64,000 bases of DNA from Zizania palustris (GCA_019279435.1 JAAALK010000086.1:22799913-22863912), one strand, 5' to 3'; shown: positions 46,870-59,212, counted from the stretch's first letter. Translations and numbers: made by a program. The notes: a model not told the origin generated them from the letters alone.

Positions 46870-49080
46870 TCAGACCCCCCCCAATTCCACCCCCACTTCC
46901 ACCCCCACTGTATTAGCAATATTTTTCAACACATCATTATCAACAGAATGTAATAAGGTAAATTTAGACAAACCTGAGGTATCATCTCTCTGATCCACCC
47001 GCTGCTGAGCTTTAATAGATATGGGAATTCCATCACGTTTTATCCTAGAACTCTGTCTCACTGCCACTGGAGGAATCCTCTTCTTTAACCCTCTACCTGT
47101 TTTTCTTGGCACTTTCTCCTTCTCAGACAGTGTCTTCTCTCTCTGCCCTTCTTGAGAATCAGTCTCACAAATCACCCCCAGCACATTCCTATCATCAGAC
47201 TGATCCATATTTTTTGACTTGCCAACAGTAGAAACATGACCACATCCTATCACCAGGCCCTCAGATTCAATAACATTAGGATATACTTCCCCACCCTTAG
47301 CTACTGCATCTACAACCATTTCTTTTTCCCCTCCCCCATCAAGCCTTGTGGGAACTGGCACCTCCACTCCCAAATTCAGATTCTCCATGCACTGTCCAAC
47401 TAGTACTCCACTTCCACCCCCAACTTTGGATTAAAGTAACATACAGGAATTTTTGCTAAAGCATCGTCTTCAGACAGATTATCAGAATCACCATCATCCC
47501 CCATCTCATCCTGAGGTTTCTGCCCATTACCAGTTTCTTCATTTTCAGGGTTCTGACTAGACTTAGGAGAATCTTTTTTATCTAAGTCCATCTGATTATC
47601 TCCCAAGAAATTCCCTTCCAAATGCTGTTTATCAACAAAAATCTTAGGATCATGAGGCCATTTTCTATTCTGCTCAAGACACTCCAACTCAGGAACCCAT
47701 CTAATTTTGTAACCAGTCAGGTTCACAAACACATCTGAGATCTCCCTATTTGCCAAGGATCTTTACAGAGAACCCTGACTCTCACAGGACCCCCTTTCCT
47801 CAGGCTACCCCCATCAACTTCCACTGGTTTACCAACTAGTTTAGCAATGCATTTCACACATTTTTCATTTCTGGCAATATGAGGAATCCCAAAAGCTTTA
47901 ATCCACACATACTGTAACTCAGCAAAACCATCTGACACTCTCTCTGCCTCCCTAATATTAGCTTTGATTTTAAATTTCTGAAAGTCAAAAGACTTCAATC
48001 TGGCCAAAACTCTCCTAGACTCTTTTGAGGGAAAATCAATTAAAAATTGATTCATATCAACCTGAGTCACCTTCCAATCCCAATTACTTTCATACAAATG
48101 ATTTAATTCAACTACAATGTTAGACTCAACACAAACCCCCTCTTCCACCGTCAAAATCCCTGTAACTGCAGACTGAACCTCCTGCTTAGAAACATCTATC
48201 ACTTCCACATGGTGAAAAGCTTGATTAGGAATCCCATACCCACATAAATCAAGCACAGGATCACACCTTCCCCCCTTTCCATCTGCCATCGGGCAATTGG
48301 TTGAGATATGCCTCGATTTCTTACACACAAAGCACAAGGTAGGATTAGAACAGTTTGCCTGATGATGTCCCACGAGCCCACACTTAAAGCAAGTAATCTC
48401 CTCATTCTTAAACTCCCTAGCACCCCTATAATCCCGACGAAACTGGGATGCTCCTTGACCCTCATCTCGCTGCCACACAAAGTTCCTATCCCCTCGTCGC
48501 CCCCCTCATTCGGCCATTGCTCCCATCCCCTCTTCACCACCCCTCTGAACCCAGCATCAGCACCCGAATCCTCCTCCTTCTCCCCTTGAAAACCCGGCTT
48601 CTCAAAGACCTTCCTCTTCCCCCCAGTTTTTGCATCAAGGCCCTTTGAATCCATCTGGGAGGAGGTAACCACCTCAGCAAAAGACCTCGAATCAACAAGG
48701 CGAGGAGAGGAGAAGCAAACCTTACGAGCTGTCGCCCCCAACCTGCGGATCTCCTCTGAAGTCGCCGGAAACCCTAACGCCAGAACGCGCGACGACAGCG
48801 GCGCTCCTCGAGGAATCCACACCCACGCGCCCGACGCCGGCCTCCACGATTGTTACGCAAGGTCCTCCACATTAAAATTCCACAGGAAACCTTCATTCAG
48901 CCCAGTACCCATCCCCCCACCCGAAATGGGCTGAAACTCATCAACAAGCCCACTTTGACCTTCACCATTTGGCACCGAACCCCCAACCATACCTCCAGAA
49001 CCCAGCCCATAATCACAACTAGAATCATTCACGGGCCGCCATGGCGGAGCCCAGACGAACTGATGTTGAAAATCCACCAT
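46870..49080 (-). pseudogene. LINE ORF1: nucleic-acid-binding protein, interrupted
   Basis: Starts MVDFQHQFVWAPPWRP; a stop at about 48853 and frameshifts near 48470, 47740 and 47395 break it. Two zinc knuckles are visible in the 48478-47723 frame: CFKCGLVGHHQANC and CFVCKKSRHISTNC. The middle part (NQFLIDFPSKESRRVLARLK) resembles the DUF4283-type domain of plant L1 ORF1. The C-terminal part is hydrophilic and basic (KKRIPPVAVRQSSRIKRDG). Confidence 0.85.
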
Positions 49081-49321
49081 CGCCTCGCTGTCGCCTCCTC
49101 ACACCAGAGGGTCGTCTCTCCTCCGTTCAAATTATATCGCAGCACCATGGAGTTACTGAAGAAAAATGCTATCAAGCTTCACAACAAACCAAGCTTTATT
49201 CCTCAACGTATTAATGCTTATTCCAATTGTCCAGTAGTTGATTGATAGTTTCTACATTACTTCGTGTACAACACATTGGAGCAAACAGTAGTATGGAAGA
49301 CTCACTAGTAAGTAGTAACAG

Positions 49322-52313
49322 TCAGCTTGATTCCCAAATGGTGACACCATCGCAGGTGCACAGCTTCTTGTAGTTTTCACCAACCCCGGCGCTTCTTGCA
49401 ATCACGGCTGCTGCAATGCCAGAATCTGATCTGTCCTCAGTGGCATACAGCGCAATAGAGCGGCCGATTAAGTCAACCATTTTCAATTTCTCTTTGGAAG
49501 CTGAAAATTGGATCTCTCCGTTCTCTCCAGCTTCTAGTGTTCCCAGGTCACCGAGAGGCTGTTTCATAAAAGCATAAACATCACTCTTGAAACATGTTTT
49601 TTATAAGAGATGGCATTCCATGCTTCCGTTGAAAGTATTTAAATCATGTTATTCCAGTTATGGCTCTGTCATCTCACAAAACCATTTTAAAGGACGGGGC
49701 ACTTCGAGAAAATATAGCATGACTCCCTGATATGGTTAATCAACTTGATGTCACTACTTGCGCTCCATTTAGAGTTTTATATTTCAACTGGAAAAAACAA
49801 ATACTGGACTTCACTTTGCTGTCAATCAACTCTGGGTATGCCTAGCAGCTCACAAAATGCATGCCTTCAAAATTGTAGCACCATCAGAATAACCGATGGT
49901 ATGATTCTAGCAGGCTAGTTATGTCATAATCTTTTGGAAATTAAATACATGTGAATCCGTAAACCTTACCTTTTTGGATAAATAATCCAATGGGTTATAT
50001 ACTTTGCCAGTACTTTCTGCACCCCTTGTCAAATCTCCAAACTCATTTATTGACCATCCATGTTTACCAGGTGATAGGCCACTAAAAATGGCTTCAACTC
50101 TAGCCAATTCCATATTAACTTGAGCCAGACGAACAACTCCAAATATAGCAGGCCCTTTGAACTCAGCAACAGCAGCAGATACTAAAAAATCTGCAAATAT
50201 TACAGTATGGAATTAATTCTCGTAGAACAGTGAACAGGTGTTCAGCACATAAGCAATATAAATTATAAACATGCAAACAATCAGAAAGATTGTACTGCAC
50301 AATATCTTTCAATAATGAAAAACAGTAAAATACTGACTTCTTTAACAACTAAACAAGTTCAGAAGGACCTGGTACAGCTTAAATGTATTTTAAATGCATG
50401 CACATGTTGCAGTTGAAGTAGATCAAGCATATTCAGAGATTATATTTTAGATGCATCATATAAGTATGAAAGAGATGACACATACATAAAAGCCTGTTGA
50501 GGATCAAATCTCGAAATGCCTACACTTGTGGACTAGAACCACTATCACAATTCAGTGATTTACACACCACTGCTCCCTAAATTTCCTATAACTGAAATGA
50601 AATCAAAATCCAGTATCATGTGATTAAAAAGCAATTATACCAGCCAATATTCAGGCTAATATGAAGGATTTCAGATTGAAATCCTGCTAAAAGTATAGAA
50701 AATTAGAAATTAACACACACCATTTGGGTTCCCTTGCCCAATCAGACGAGCATCTCGGCCTGTTTGGTGCAGAGTATCTAACATCGTCCTCACTGGTAGA
50801 GACCCAAGAACTCTAACAACTTGGTTTTTAAGGTCCACCTCAATGTTTTTTATTCCTGTATCAAAAGGCAGTCTTAATAAACCAAAAGCAGATGGTTGAT
50901 AAAGGAAGCAAAAACAAAAAAAAAAATTGGTGACAAACCTTCAAGAGTTTTGAGCTTGTTTTTCACTGCTGTTACACAACCTTCACATTTCATATCCACC
51001 ATAAATTCCGTCTTGAGATTTGAGAACGTAGAAGGCATTACCGCATTAGATTATTAAGTAATTCTTTTCATCGATCAATCAAACAATATAAAAAAGCACA
51101 AGGAGTCATGAAGTGTTGACTACTTGAATCTTATTTTAACTTTTAAGATAATGGAAGATGGAAAACAAACCAAAATAGTGTACTGTTTCAAAAATACAGG
51201 CTGCACTATTTTATAGAACTTAAAGAAGTAACATATGTCCATTACATCATTATCTATACATAGGATTCAATGTGATCTACAGTATACAACAGCTCGAAAT
51301 TACTGAAGACAATAGAAAAACAAAATGTAAATGTGAATCACAAGATAAGCATTTTCCCATAACGAGCATTCCAAACCAACTGGAACACATTTTCCACATG
51401 AAGCAAACACACTTCGCTGTGGTTTTTCAATCACAACATAGTTTAATCTTACTTATGACAAAAATTCCCTAATACACTTAAACTTAGCTTGCAAGGAAGG
51501 AATTACAATATGCCCTTGAGACATATGTGCTAGGACATTAACTTATACAATAATAGCACAGCACATTAGCTCAGACGATGTATAACTAATCACAGGCTTT
51601 CTGAATCATTGATATCATTTGCATAACTAATCACTTTTTTTATCCTTCACTACAAGGCATGTCAATTAGAAAACAGATATCAATTATACTATACTATAAC
51701 TGATAGTTGCATCCAGCTCTCCATACAGACATTATCTCTTAGAGCAACACCATGAATATCAAATGGTCAGCATGAAAATAGAATAATAGTTTTATTGGCA
51801 TTTCATCCTAATCCTTCCATATGCACAATTTGTTCAAAGCTTTTGCAGGTTCTTCATGAAATTGAGATGCATCTGAAGGAGCAACATACACCCCGATCTC
51901 AGAAAAAGAAACTACTCAACCAATAAATCTAACAGCAACCATATATGGCTATAAGTATTCTGACCAATTCGCCAACTAGTTCAACCCTAAAGTGAGATTC
52001 ATTTAACTTACGTAACTTCCCACCTAGTTCAATCCAGCATGAAATCCCTCAACAGCTAAACTAAGATTCTCACTTTCCTACCAAAGCAGCATCGCAGCAA
52101 ATCCCCATAACAAAATGCTATCACCAAATTAGGACCCCTTACCATGAGCTCCGGGAGCGCGGTACCCTGCAACGAACAAAACGACCACACATCAGACAGG
52201 AACTCTCCAGCCCCTAGGAAAGCACATACAGACACCAACTCGGGAACGCTTCCAAACCTTATCGGGGGCAGAGAGAATGAGAGATCAGCAGTTGCGGCGG
52301 CGGCGGCGGCCAT
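49322..52313 (-). pseudogene. CCS: CCS copper chaperone, right copy, frameshifted exon 1
   Basis: Exons 52313-52258, 52166-52143, 51011-50939, 50855-50721, 50190-49970, 49558-49322 mirror the left gene; exons 2-6 have equal lengths and open frames. Exon 1 is 56 bases instead of 48: an 8-base insertion inside a GAGAGA-rich stretch (around 52271-52282) shifts the frame after MAAAAAATADLS. The upstream ATG of the left copy (12276) is also absent, because the leader there is replaced. Translation from the usual start would run out of frame. The last codon of exon 2 is ATG in frame with exon 3, so a protein starting M-TEFMVDMKCEGC, with all three CCS domains, could still be made. One residue differs in exon 6 (I to M). 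I call it damaged, not certainly dead. Confidence 0.8.
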
Positions 52314-52459
52314 CGGATAGACCGCGTTCTGCGTGTGGCGTACTCTGTGGAGAGGGCCGGACTGAGGCGGGCAAGGGGAACCGGAGCCTGGACTTCGGGG
52401 AGAAGGAATTGGAGGGGGACACAAGGGCGAGCTGCTGCTGGCACCGCCGAGGCGGCGGT

Positions 52460-52975
52460 AACCAAAATCAGATTTTTGAACCAGATTTTGGTTACTTAGT
52501 TTTTAAAATTTATAAATTTTCGTAGTACAAATTTGAAAGCTGGTATAACTCAGATTTCACAACTTCTCAATTTAATTTAATTTTGAATGAATATTACCTA
52601 CCATGCTATTAAAACATACAATTTAATTTTGAATAAATATTACCTACCATGCTATTAAAACATATTAGTTCATGTAAAATTTGAAAAAAAGTGAAATTTT
52701 AGTAACATATATTATTTTAGTGTAGTTTAAAATATATAATTTTAATATAAAAATTACAAAATTTCATGATTAGAATGATATACATATAAAATTACATATT
52801 ACGGAGTAATAATGTAACTAAATATCATGAATTACCGAAATATAAATTCGTAACTATTTAAACCAAACAGTTTCTCAGCTTTTTTACAGCTCACGGCTCA
52901 AAACAGATTTTTCACAACTTAGAGTTCACATTAGCTTTTTCAGAATCTACAGCTCAACCAAACATATCCTAGACT
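52460..52975. mobile_element. Probable AT-rich MITE upstream of CCS, right copy
   Basis: Counterpart of 11760-12255, including the tandem 46-base unit (diverged here). The junction with CCS differs: the right arm lacks about 30 bases that hold the 12276 ATG in the left arm. Confidence 0.4.
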
Positions 52976-53148
52976 CAACTCGGATCTTCTCTTCTCCGGT
53001 GTAAGTTCCCCGGTCAGTTTTTTTATTAATTATTTCGTTATCATCTTTATTCATTTCCTTTCACGCTATCCATGTTTACGATTTGTCGGTTCGTCACTAC
53101 TATTTTACGACATACTATTATTTTGACCAGAGCTTTATATATGCTTTA

Positions 53149-53697
53149 GGGTGCGTTTGGTTCTGCTGTGAGCTGTGAAAAAGCTGCTGTGAGTTGCCTG
53201 CTATGAAAAAGCTACTGTGAGTTGTCTGCTGTGAAAAAGCTAAAAGTCGTTTGGTTGAAGCTGCTGTAAAAAAACTGCTGTGAGCTGACTGTTTTTTATA
53301 ACTTACATAATTTTCATCATTATAATATTCTATACATATATATAAATAGGAAACACTCAACATTGATGCAACTGAATAACTAAAAAATATATTAGATAAA
53401 TAAAAAAGTGCATAGTTTATTTTATAAAGTAACCGACAACCACATATTATCTCATGAAATTATGCAAATCAATACAAACCATAATAATGTTAAATCAATT
53501 AAGACACCTTGAATTCATACTTTTTAATCTGAACTAATAATCAGAAAAACAGAAAAGCAGGATCCAGGCTGCTTCCAAATTTGTACTAGAAAAAAAACTG
53601 CTTTTTCATAGCAGAAGCAGTTTTGGTAAACCTATTTGGTTCAGCTTCTGCTTTTTCACAGCAGAAACAGATTTGAAAAGCAGAACCAAACGCACCC
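53149..53697. mobile_element. Tourist-like (PIF/Harbinger) MITE, right arm only
   Basis: 549 bases with terminal repeats GGGTGCGTTTGGTTCTGCT and CAGAACCAAACGCACCC, flanked by TTA on both sides (53146-53148, 53698-53700), the 3-base target of the PIF/Harbinger superfamily. The left arm has the empty site near 11578-11583 (CTAAAG). Confidence 0.93.
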
Positions 53698-53925
53698 TTA
53701 GTATTATACATGTTATCCATGTTTGCACTGTTCATCTTCGCCTCAAAATCTCACTCTGTGGGCCTGCATTGTGGCATTGTGTTGAGGGATGATATAATCT
53801 ATCTGTTGCCCCAATCGATCCAAGCATGATATAATCTATTTGTTGACACAACACGTCAATCATTGGGTCTATGCCAGTATGCTCGGTACTCTCATGTTGT
53901 GATTGTGATTCTATCTTGATCCTTA

Positions 53926-54213
53926 GGTCCTGTTTGGGGATCTACAGATTCTCAGAATCAGCTAGTCCGAGTATCTAGTTGGCTGGTTGGAATAGCTAGT
54001 CGTTGGGTGGGTGGGTTTTATTCAGTGACATAGTGTGTAAATAAAAATCTGTAGAATCTGGAGAAGCTGAGATTAGCTAGTTTATCAGCTACTAAACTTG
54101 GAGAGACTAACTGCTTCTGCAGATTTTAAAAATTTGGGCTACCCGAGGTACTGTTTGGGGGAGCTTCTAGATACTAGAAATATCTAGCCAGCCAAAAGCT
54201 CCCCAAACAAAGC
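53926..54213. mobile_element. Probable MITE, right copy
   Basis: Counterpart of 11070-11354; ends TCCTGTTTGGGGATCTACAG and AAGCTCCCCAAACAAAG. Confidence 0.45.
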
Positions 54214-54336
54214 CAAATAGGCATGCTACATCATATGTCACTGGTTAGCACAAGATCAATAACATGAAGATGGCATGTGCATATATAGTGTCCAAGCCAG
54301 CATAGGTAAGACAGATTCATCATCCAAGCCTACTCA

Positions 54337-54634
54337 GAGCATCTCCATTGTAATTGCTATCCAACTTGCTATCCTTAAAAATAGCAAGAATTGTTAAAAA
54401 GTTGTCTCCATTGTACTTGCTATTTGACTTGCTATTTTAGGGGGCTTGCTATTTCTCTCACCAAACTTGCTACATGTAGCAAGTTTGGTGAGAGAAATAG
54501 CAAGTTTTCTAAAATAGCAAGTCAAATAGCAAGTACAATGGAGTGAGTAGCAATATAGCAAGCCAATTGAAATAGGGAGACTTGCTATTACTATGAATAG
54601 CAAGTCAAAAATAGCAATTACAATGGAGATGCTC
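54337..54634. mobile_element. Hairpin MITE, right arm only
   Basis: 298 bases, starting GAGCATCTCCATTGTAATTG and ending CAATTACAATGGAGATGCTC, flanked by TCA on both sides. The interior is a long near-perfect palindrome built from TAGCAAGT / ACTTGCTA words, centred on ACATGT at about 54474. A transcript would fold into a hairpin nearly as long as the element. The left arm has the empty TGA (TCA on the opposite strand) at about 10943. Confidence 0.9.
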
Positions 54635-55380
54635 TCATTGTCGTACTAGATCGATGAACAAACTTATGGGCTAACATGGCACAACTTGGGATGGTGAATT
54701 AATCAAGCCATGCATGCTTTGGTTGGCTTAGGCCAAATTGGGCCATATCACTCGATTAGTCATCTCTATTGCTAGTATCTTAGAGGCTAAGGGGTAGATG
54801 GTATGCTCAATGAACTTGGTGTAAAGCTCATGAACCTGGTACAATAGCCTCTCATCCCTATTGTCCTCACCCTTACATGAAAATATTGTTGTGTGCTCAA
54901 GGACTCATGACACTACCATTCGATTTGACTGTGAGAGTGATGGTACATTGTCCATGATCTAATACTATTGTTTCACCTGGCCAAAGCCATAGGGGTGCCT
55001 CTCCGAGCTAGCAGTGGTCATGCCAGAGCACACCGATGAGTGGCACATTGATGAAAAAAGCTCGTCCATGTTGCCCCCATCATCACTGGTTTTCCCTACC
55101 ACCCCCGCCACCGATTGTCCCTGTCGTTCTCATCGCTTGTCGTTCCTTTCACCTTCACTACCCGCCTGTACCACCCCTACTCTTGTCGTGAGGTTTGCGA
55201 GGATCCATTGAGCTTCTATAAACCCATTAGGTTTGTATTCATTTCAAGTTGGCATTTCAATCTGGTATTGCATACATGTTTAGCTCTAAGTAAAGATGGT
55301 CTAGGTTCATTATTAGTCAATCCGAACATGATCCCTCTATTTTATATTATGTGCTTGGAAATATTGTTTCTAAAATTAGA

Positions 55381-55590
55381 CTCACCGGATCATGTTTGTA
55401 TCAACTCGTTTACATAGTATATCTATCAACGGGTCATGTTTGTATCAACTTGTTTACATAGTATATTCATCGGGACCTATTCGGTTAATCCCCTTAGGGA
55501 AGGGGATTGAGAGAGATTGGGAGAGATTGAAAGGGATGTATACTACAATACACTCTAATTCTCCACAATTCTCTCCTAACCAAACAGGTG
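55381..55590. repeat. Minisatellite and short MITE, right copy
   Basis: Two copies of the GTCATGTTTGTATCAAC unit followed by a MITE-like block from TATTCGGTTAA to CTAACCAAACAGG. It mirrors 9538-9783. The LINE-tail insertion of the left arm is absent (intact site at about 55369-55390). Confidence 0.5.
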
Positions 55591-55869
55591 GATCATGTTT
55601 GTAAGAACTCGTTTATAGTACCCGGCTAAAAAAGAACTCGTTTATAGTTTATATAGCATACCCATATTAAATTTCCATCTAAATGTACCATATATGATAA
55701 ATTTTTTTTCTGAAAACACTTAACAAAGCAAACGGTTTCAGCAAAGAGCAACACAAATGAAACAGCTTGCATCCCATCAAGCTAGAAACCACCTGGGATC
55801 AACATACAGGCACACCAGTCAGCACGCAGCAGTGTGTCAGTGAGCAGGTAGCTCAAAGCCTGAAACAAC

Positions 55870-55888
55870 AGAGAGAGAGAGAGAGAGA
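55870..55888. repeat. (GA)n microsatellite, short allele
   Basis: About 19 bases, against about 94 in the left arm. Confidence 0.9.
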
Positions 55889-56465
55889 AACAGTCCTCGC
55901 TTCACACTCCTGAATTCCCAATCCTTGAGGCTTAAGCTGGGTCTAGTTACAGGGCAACTCTCCTTTGGCAAGAGGGCTGAAAAAGAATGTGAGCTACGAC
56001 ACAAGACTTCACAATTCACATGCTCCCTGCCAAGAGAGAGGAGCCCTGAAACTGGACTGCTTACAGATTATTCCACCATTGATCTCTCCGTTGTGCCGCG
56101 TCGCCAGATTTATAGGGAACAAATTCAGACATCCCAACAGATGGCATATGCTTGCTAGATTTTCAAAGGGTTTAAAACCATGGATATCCCATTGGCATCC
56201 AACATCTCACTTTCCCTTTTTCTCCTCCATATGGTTAATGTCTCTCTAAAGCTCACACCCACTATAGGATTCTCTCCTTCCTGTTGGAGAGTTGGAGACC
56301 CTTCTTTGGCGCCTGGCATTTTGCACAACAAGCTTAAATGCTGACCTTTTTGCCCTTTCAACCTGGGATGAGATGGCCAACTTGAACAAAATTTTCATCT
56401 TGATAGTACACAAGAACAGACACTTGCAGTAATAAGTGATATGTGCATGTTATCCAGATGAGATT

Positions 56466-56890
56466 CTAGTCCATGGCAAGAACCAGAAGTTCAGAACCAA
56501 GCTGTAGGATTTTGACTCTCATGTACCTGTCAAGTTACTTAGAATCAGTACCATTAGGATGACCTTGCCAAAGAAATGTACTAATTGACAAATGGAATGC
56601 TGATGCTGTGTGAAAAGATGCCAAAGATGCAAACAGGAGAAAATACCTGCCGGCTGCCGAGCATCATGACGGTGGCCCGTGGCCCGTGGCCTGAGGATTG
56701 GTTCCCGGCGAGGCAGCGTGTCGACGCCGATCACGCGCGCGGTACTCGGTGTCGACGACCCTGCCGACCTGGCAGCCGCCGTGGTAGTGCCAGATGGTCA
56801 CGACGGCAACTGCTCCAAGGACTTGGAGCCGTTGTCGTTCCGTGGCGGCCGGAGGACGACGGGGAACCCCGCCGTCATGTTGAGAGCTGG
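56466..56890 (-). pseudogene. HOTHEAD-like GMC oxidoreductase fragment, right copy
   Basis: Exact-length (425 bases) counterpart of 8239-8663 with the same frameshifts and stop; HYHGGC and SPGTNPQAT motifs visible on the minus strand. Confidence 0.8.
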
Positions 56891-57504
56891 GAGCGATCCA
56901 ATTTCTGCTGCACTTCCAGCCCACTAATGGTGACGAGCTCACGCGCTCGTCGCGCCTTGCAATCTAACAACCACCAAGCCCAAGCCCAATTACTCGTGCC
57001 TGTTCACCATAGCTGACAACTCCACTGAAGAAGATAAGCGAGGTCTCAAATCATCTCTTCTTGCTTTGGAGTTCGGCTTTCTTGTCGCGGGAGTCGGTGA
57101 CCTGACGATTTTTTTTTGTCACGCGAAAAGCACTCGCGCCAACCAGAATTGAAGCACTGGGTGTACTAAATTCTGTGTGTCCTTTTCTTGATCAGATAAT
57201 CCTTTGTCTTGACGATCAATGCCCACATACGAAATTCTCAACTTGAGCACGTAACGAATAAGAATACCACATCAACAAGCTAAGCGACAATAGCAAAATG
57301 AAATGCGAAGCCCAATCAACTGCATACACTTTTTTTTCTTGGATTGTATTATATACAAGTGGAGTAATTACAAGTTACAAATTCTTGTCCTCTCAAGAGA
57401 CTACAGAAAATTCACCAAGATGGCAACTTTGCAAGGATCAGATCGAGACTCTGAGCTGAGAAACGGAGAGGAGAAAAGCATGCGGAAGCGGCGGCGGCCA
57501 GAAG

Positions 57505-57867
57505 CTAAGTGTTCTTCTTGGTTGGGCGGAGCGCGATGACGAGGCCTGGGAAGACGTCGTCGGGGTCGTGTATGTGCGGGTTCCTCTCCACGATGAAGGG
57601 GTCCCCGCACTTGTCGCTGATGGTGTGCAGCGTCTCGCCTTCCCCGACCACGTACACCTCCTCGCACGGCCGCGCCGCCACGCCCCCGAGCCGCGGGCCA
57701 CGGACCTCCCAGTACTCGCCGCCGTCCACGGTCTCCGCGCTGAGCGCGCCCAGCAGCACGAGCGCGACGAGCGCCACCGCGCACCACCACGATGCCGCGT
57801 CGGCAGCCGACACGGCCGCCGCGCACCGCTCCGCCCGCCGGAGGCTCGTCTTCGCGGCCGCGGCCAT
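57505..57867 (-). CDS. LysM-domain protein, right copy
   Basis: 120 residues, identical to the left protein: hydrophobic segment at about 27-43 and LysM at about 69-114. Upstream, the ATG used by the longer left frame is followed here by CAC GTC CCG TAG, and a 6-base CTGCGC-type expansion lies further on, so translation must start at the ATG at 57867. Binding target (chitin- or peptidoglycan-like glycans) is inferred from the family only. Confidence 0.85.
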   Translation of the reverse strand: MAAAAKTSLRRAERCAAAVSAADAASWWCAVALVALVLLGALSAETVDGGEYWEVRGPRLGGVAARPCEEVYVVGEGETLHTISDKCGDPFIVERNPHIHDPDDVFPGLVIALRPTKKNT

Positions 57868-58990
57868 GCACGCGCGCGCAGGCGCAGGCGCAGGCGCTCT
57901 CCGCTACGGGACGTGCATGCACCCGTTGTTGGGTAACTTGCGCCGGTTCTCTTTTGCGGCTTCTAGTGCGATTTATATATAAAAAAAATGGAACGGCACG
58001 GCAGCACGGACGCTTAGCTCGCCGGACTTTTTATGGCGGTTTGGTTAAACGTGCAAGACTACGCGAAAGCGAAAAAAATTTGATAATTTAATACTCTCAA
58101 ATCATTTGATCTCACTATAAAATAATAAAACTTGTATGACAACAAAGTAAAACCATTTTTAGTGGTAGCAAATTATCAAATCTTTCCCGAAAAACACGCG
58201 AAGAGATGATTTAACGGTGATAGAGACCAAAATTTTGATCGTGATTGATCATTTTTGAAGAACGGGACCCGTAACTTTCTGGTAATAATAATCAAACACC
58301 TTCGGTTCAGAAATGTCACTGCTAACATCGGAATATTTTTCGTCAAGGGTGAATGAAATAAAGCAGAGCATCTGATGTCACAAAACAGGCAGAGGTCAAG
58401 AATGGTAGTTGTAAGTGGTGTTTTGTGTTGTGGACAAGATTTTTTTTTGAAATAGATCACATGGGTCCGATTTTGTTTGAAGGCCGCGGGTGTATCAGGA
58501 ATGTGATCTAGGAGGTCACTCATCGTGATACTATTCTAGCTTGAGTACATTTAATATTGAAATTCTAACGAGATTTGGTGTACAAGAATTGCATGATTCA
58601 AATTCTAGATATTGGTATCAGAGTGATAAAAGAGGGTATTATGGAAGACAATAATTAGCAGGTTTATTTTCCTTGCTTCACTTCAAAGTACGAGTGGATG
58701 CAAGACACCACATTTGCAGGCCTTGGTACTTGGATTTGGATCAGGGGACCAAATCACTGCCGTGCCATCAAGTAGTAGTTGTTTACCTTTCCATGCGGCG
58801 GTTGCATGCAAACTATAGATTCTCTATAGCCAAACTCGCTTTGTAATCGATCTCCATACTATCGGATTTTAATTTGACAGGTATTGAAGAGAGGTTTCGG
58901 AGGGAGTTTGGAGGTGATGAAATACACCTCCACAGTATAAAGAGACTTCCGCACTATCAAGATCCGATCGTGACTCTCTTTCCTTTCATT
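57868..58990. other. Intergenic region upstream of LysM, right copy
   Basis: Mirror of about 6143-7260. The sequence around 58608-58620 reads TTGGTATCAGAGTGATA, a PBS-like word that in the left arm reads differently (CTGATGTCAATA); no LTR could be attached to it. Confidence 0.4.
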
Positions 58991-59212
58991 TCATCGAAGC
59001 ACGAGAGGAAAACACCTGTTGCCCAAAACCGTCTCCGATATGTCCACGTCTGAGAGAGCACCGCCCGACGACCACCATGGCAACTGTTCAACTAAGGCGA
59101 TGTCACCCTTTCTAACTTGTAGTTTCCAATAGTTTTTATCTCGGCATCGGAAGCGTCCAAACTCAGAAGTATGCATCACCTCAGCAGTTGGTGACCCGAT
59201 CGACCGCGACAT
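58991..59212 (-). CDS. Small unrecognised ORF, right copy
   Basis: 73 residues, one change (H for L at position 14) from 5921-6142. No domain recognised; reality as a gene doubtful. Confidence 0.2.
   Translation of the reverse strand: MSRSIGSPTAEVMHTSEFGRFRCRDKNYWKLQVRKGDIALVEQLPWWSSGGALSDVDISETVLGNRCFPLVLR

Larger units (their letters stand above)
42717..49138 (-). mobile_element. L1-type LINE, 6.4 kb, right arm only
   Basis: 6422 bases on the minus strand between perfect 16-base target duplications. It ends in a poly(A) tail (T-run 42717-42725 on the plus strand). Element 5' end is near 49138 and ORF1 starts about 58 bases inside, so it looks full-length. ORF1 carries CCHC zinc knuckles; ORF2 carries endonuclease, reverse transcriptase and a C-terminal zf-RVT-like region. 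Both ORFs are interrupted, so the copy is no longer autonomous. It lies between CCS and the subtilase fragment. Confidence 0.95.

Noticed and set aside
58608..58620. PBS-like TTGGTATCAGAG as the start of another LTR element
   Set aside because: No LTR termini or second LTR could be found around it, and the left arm has a different sequence there.
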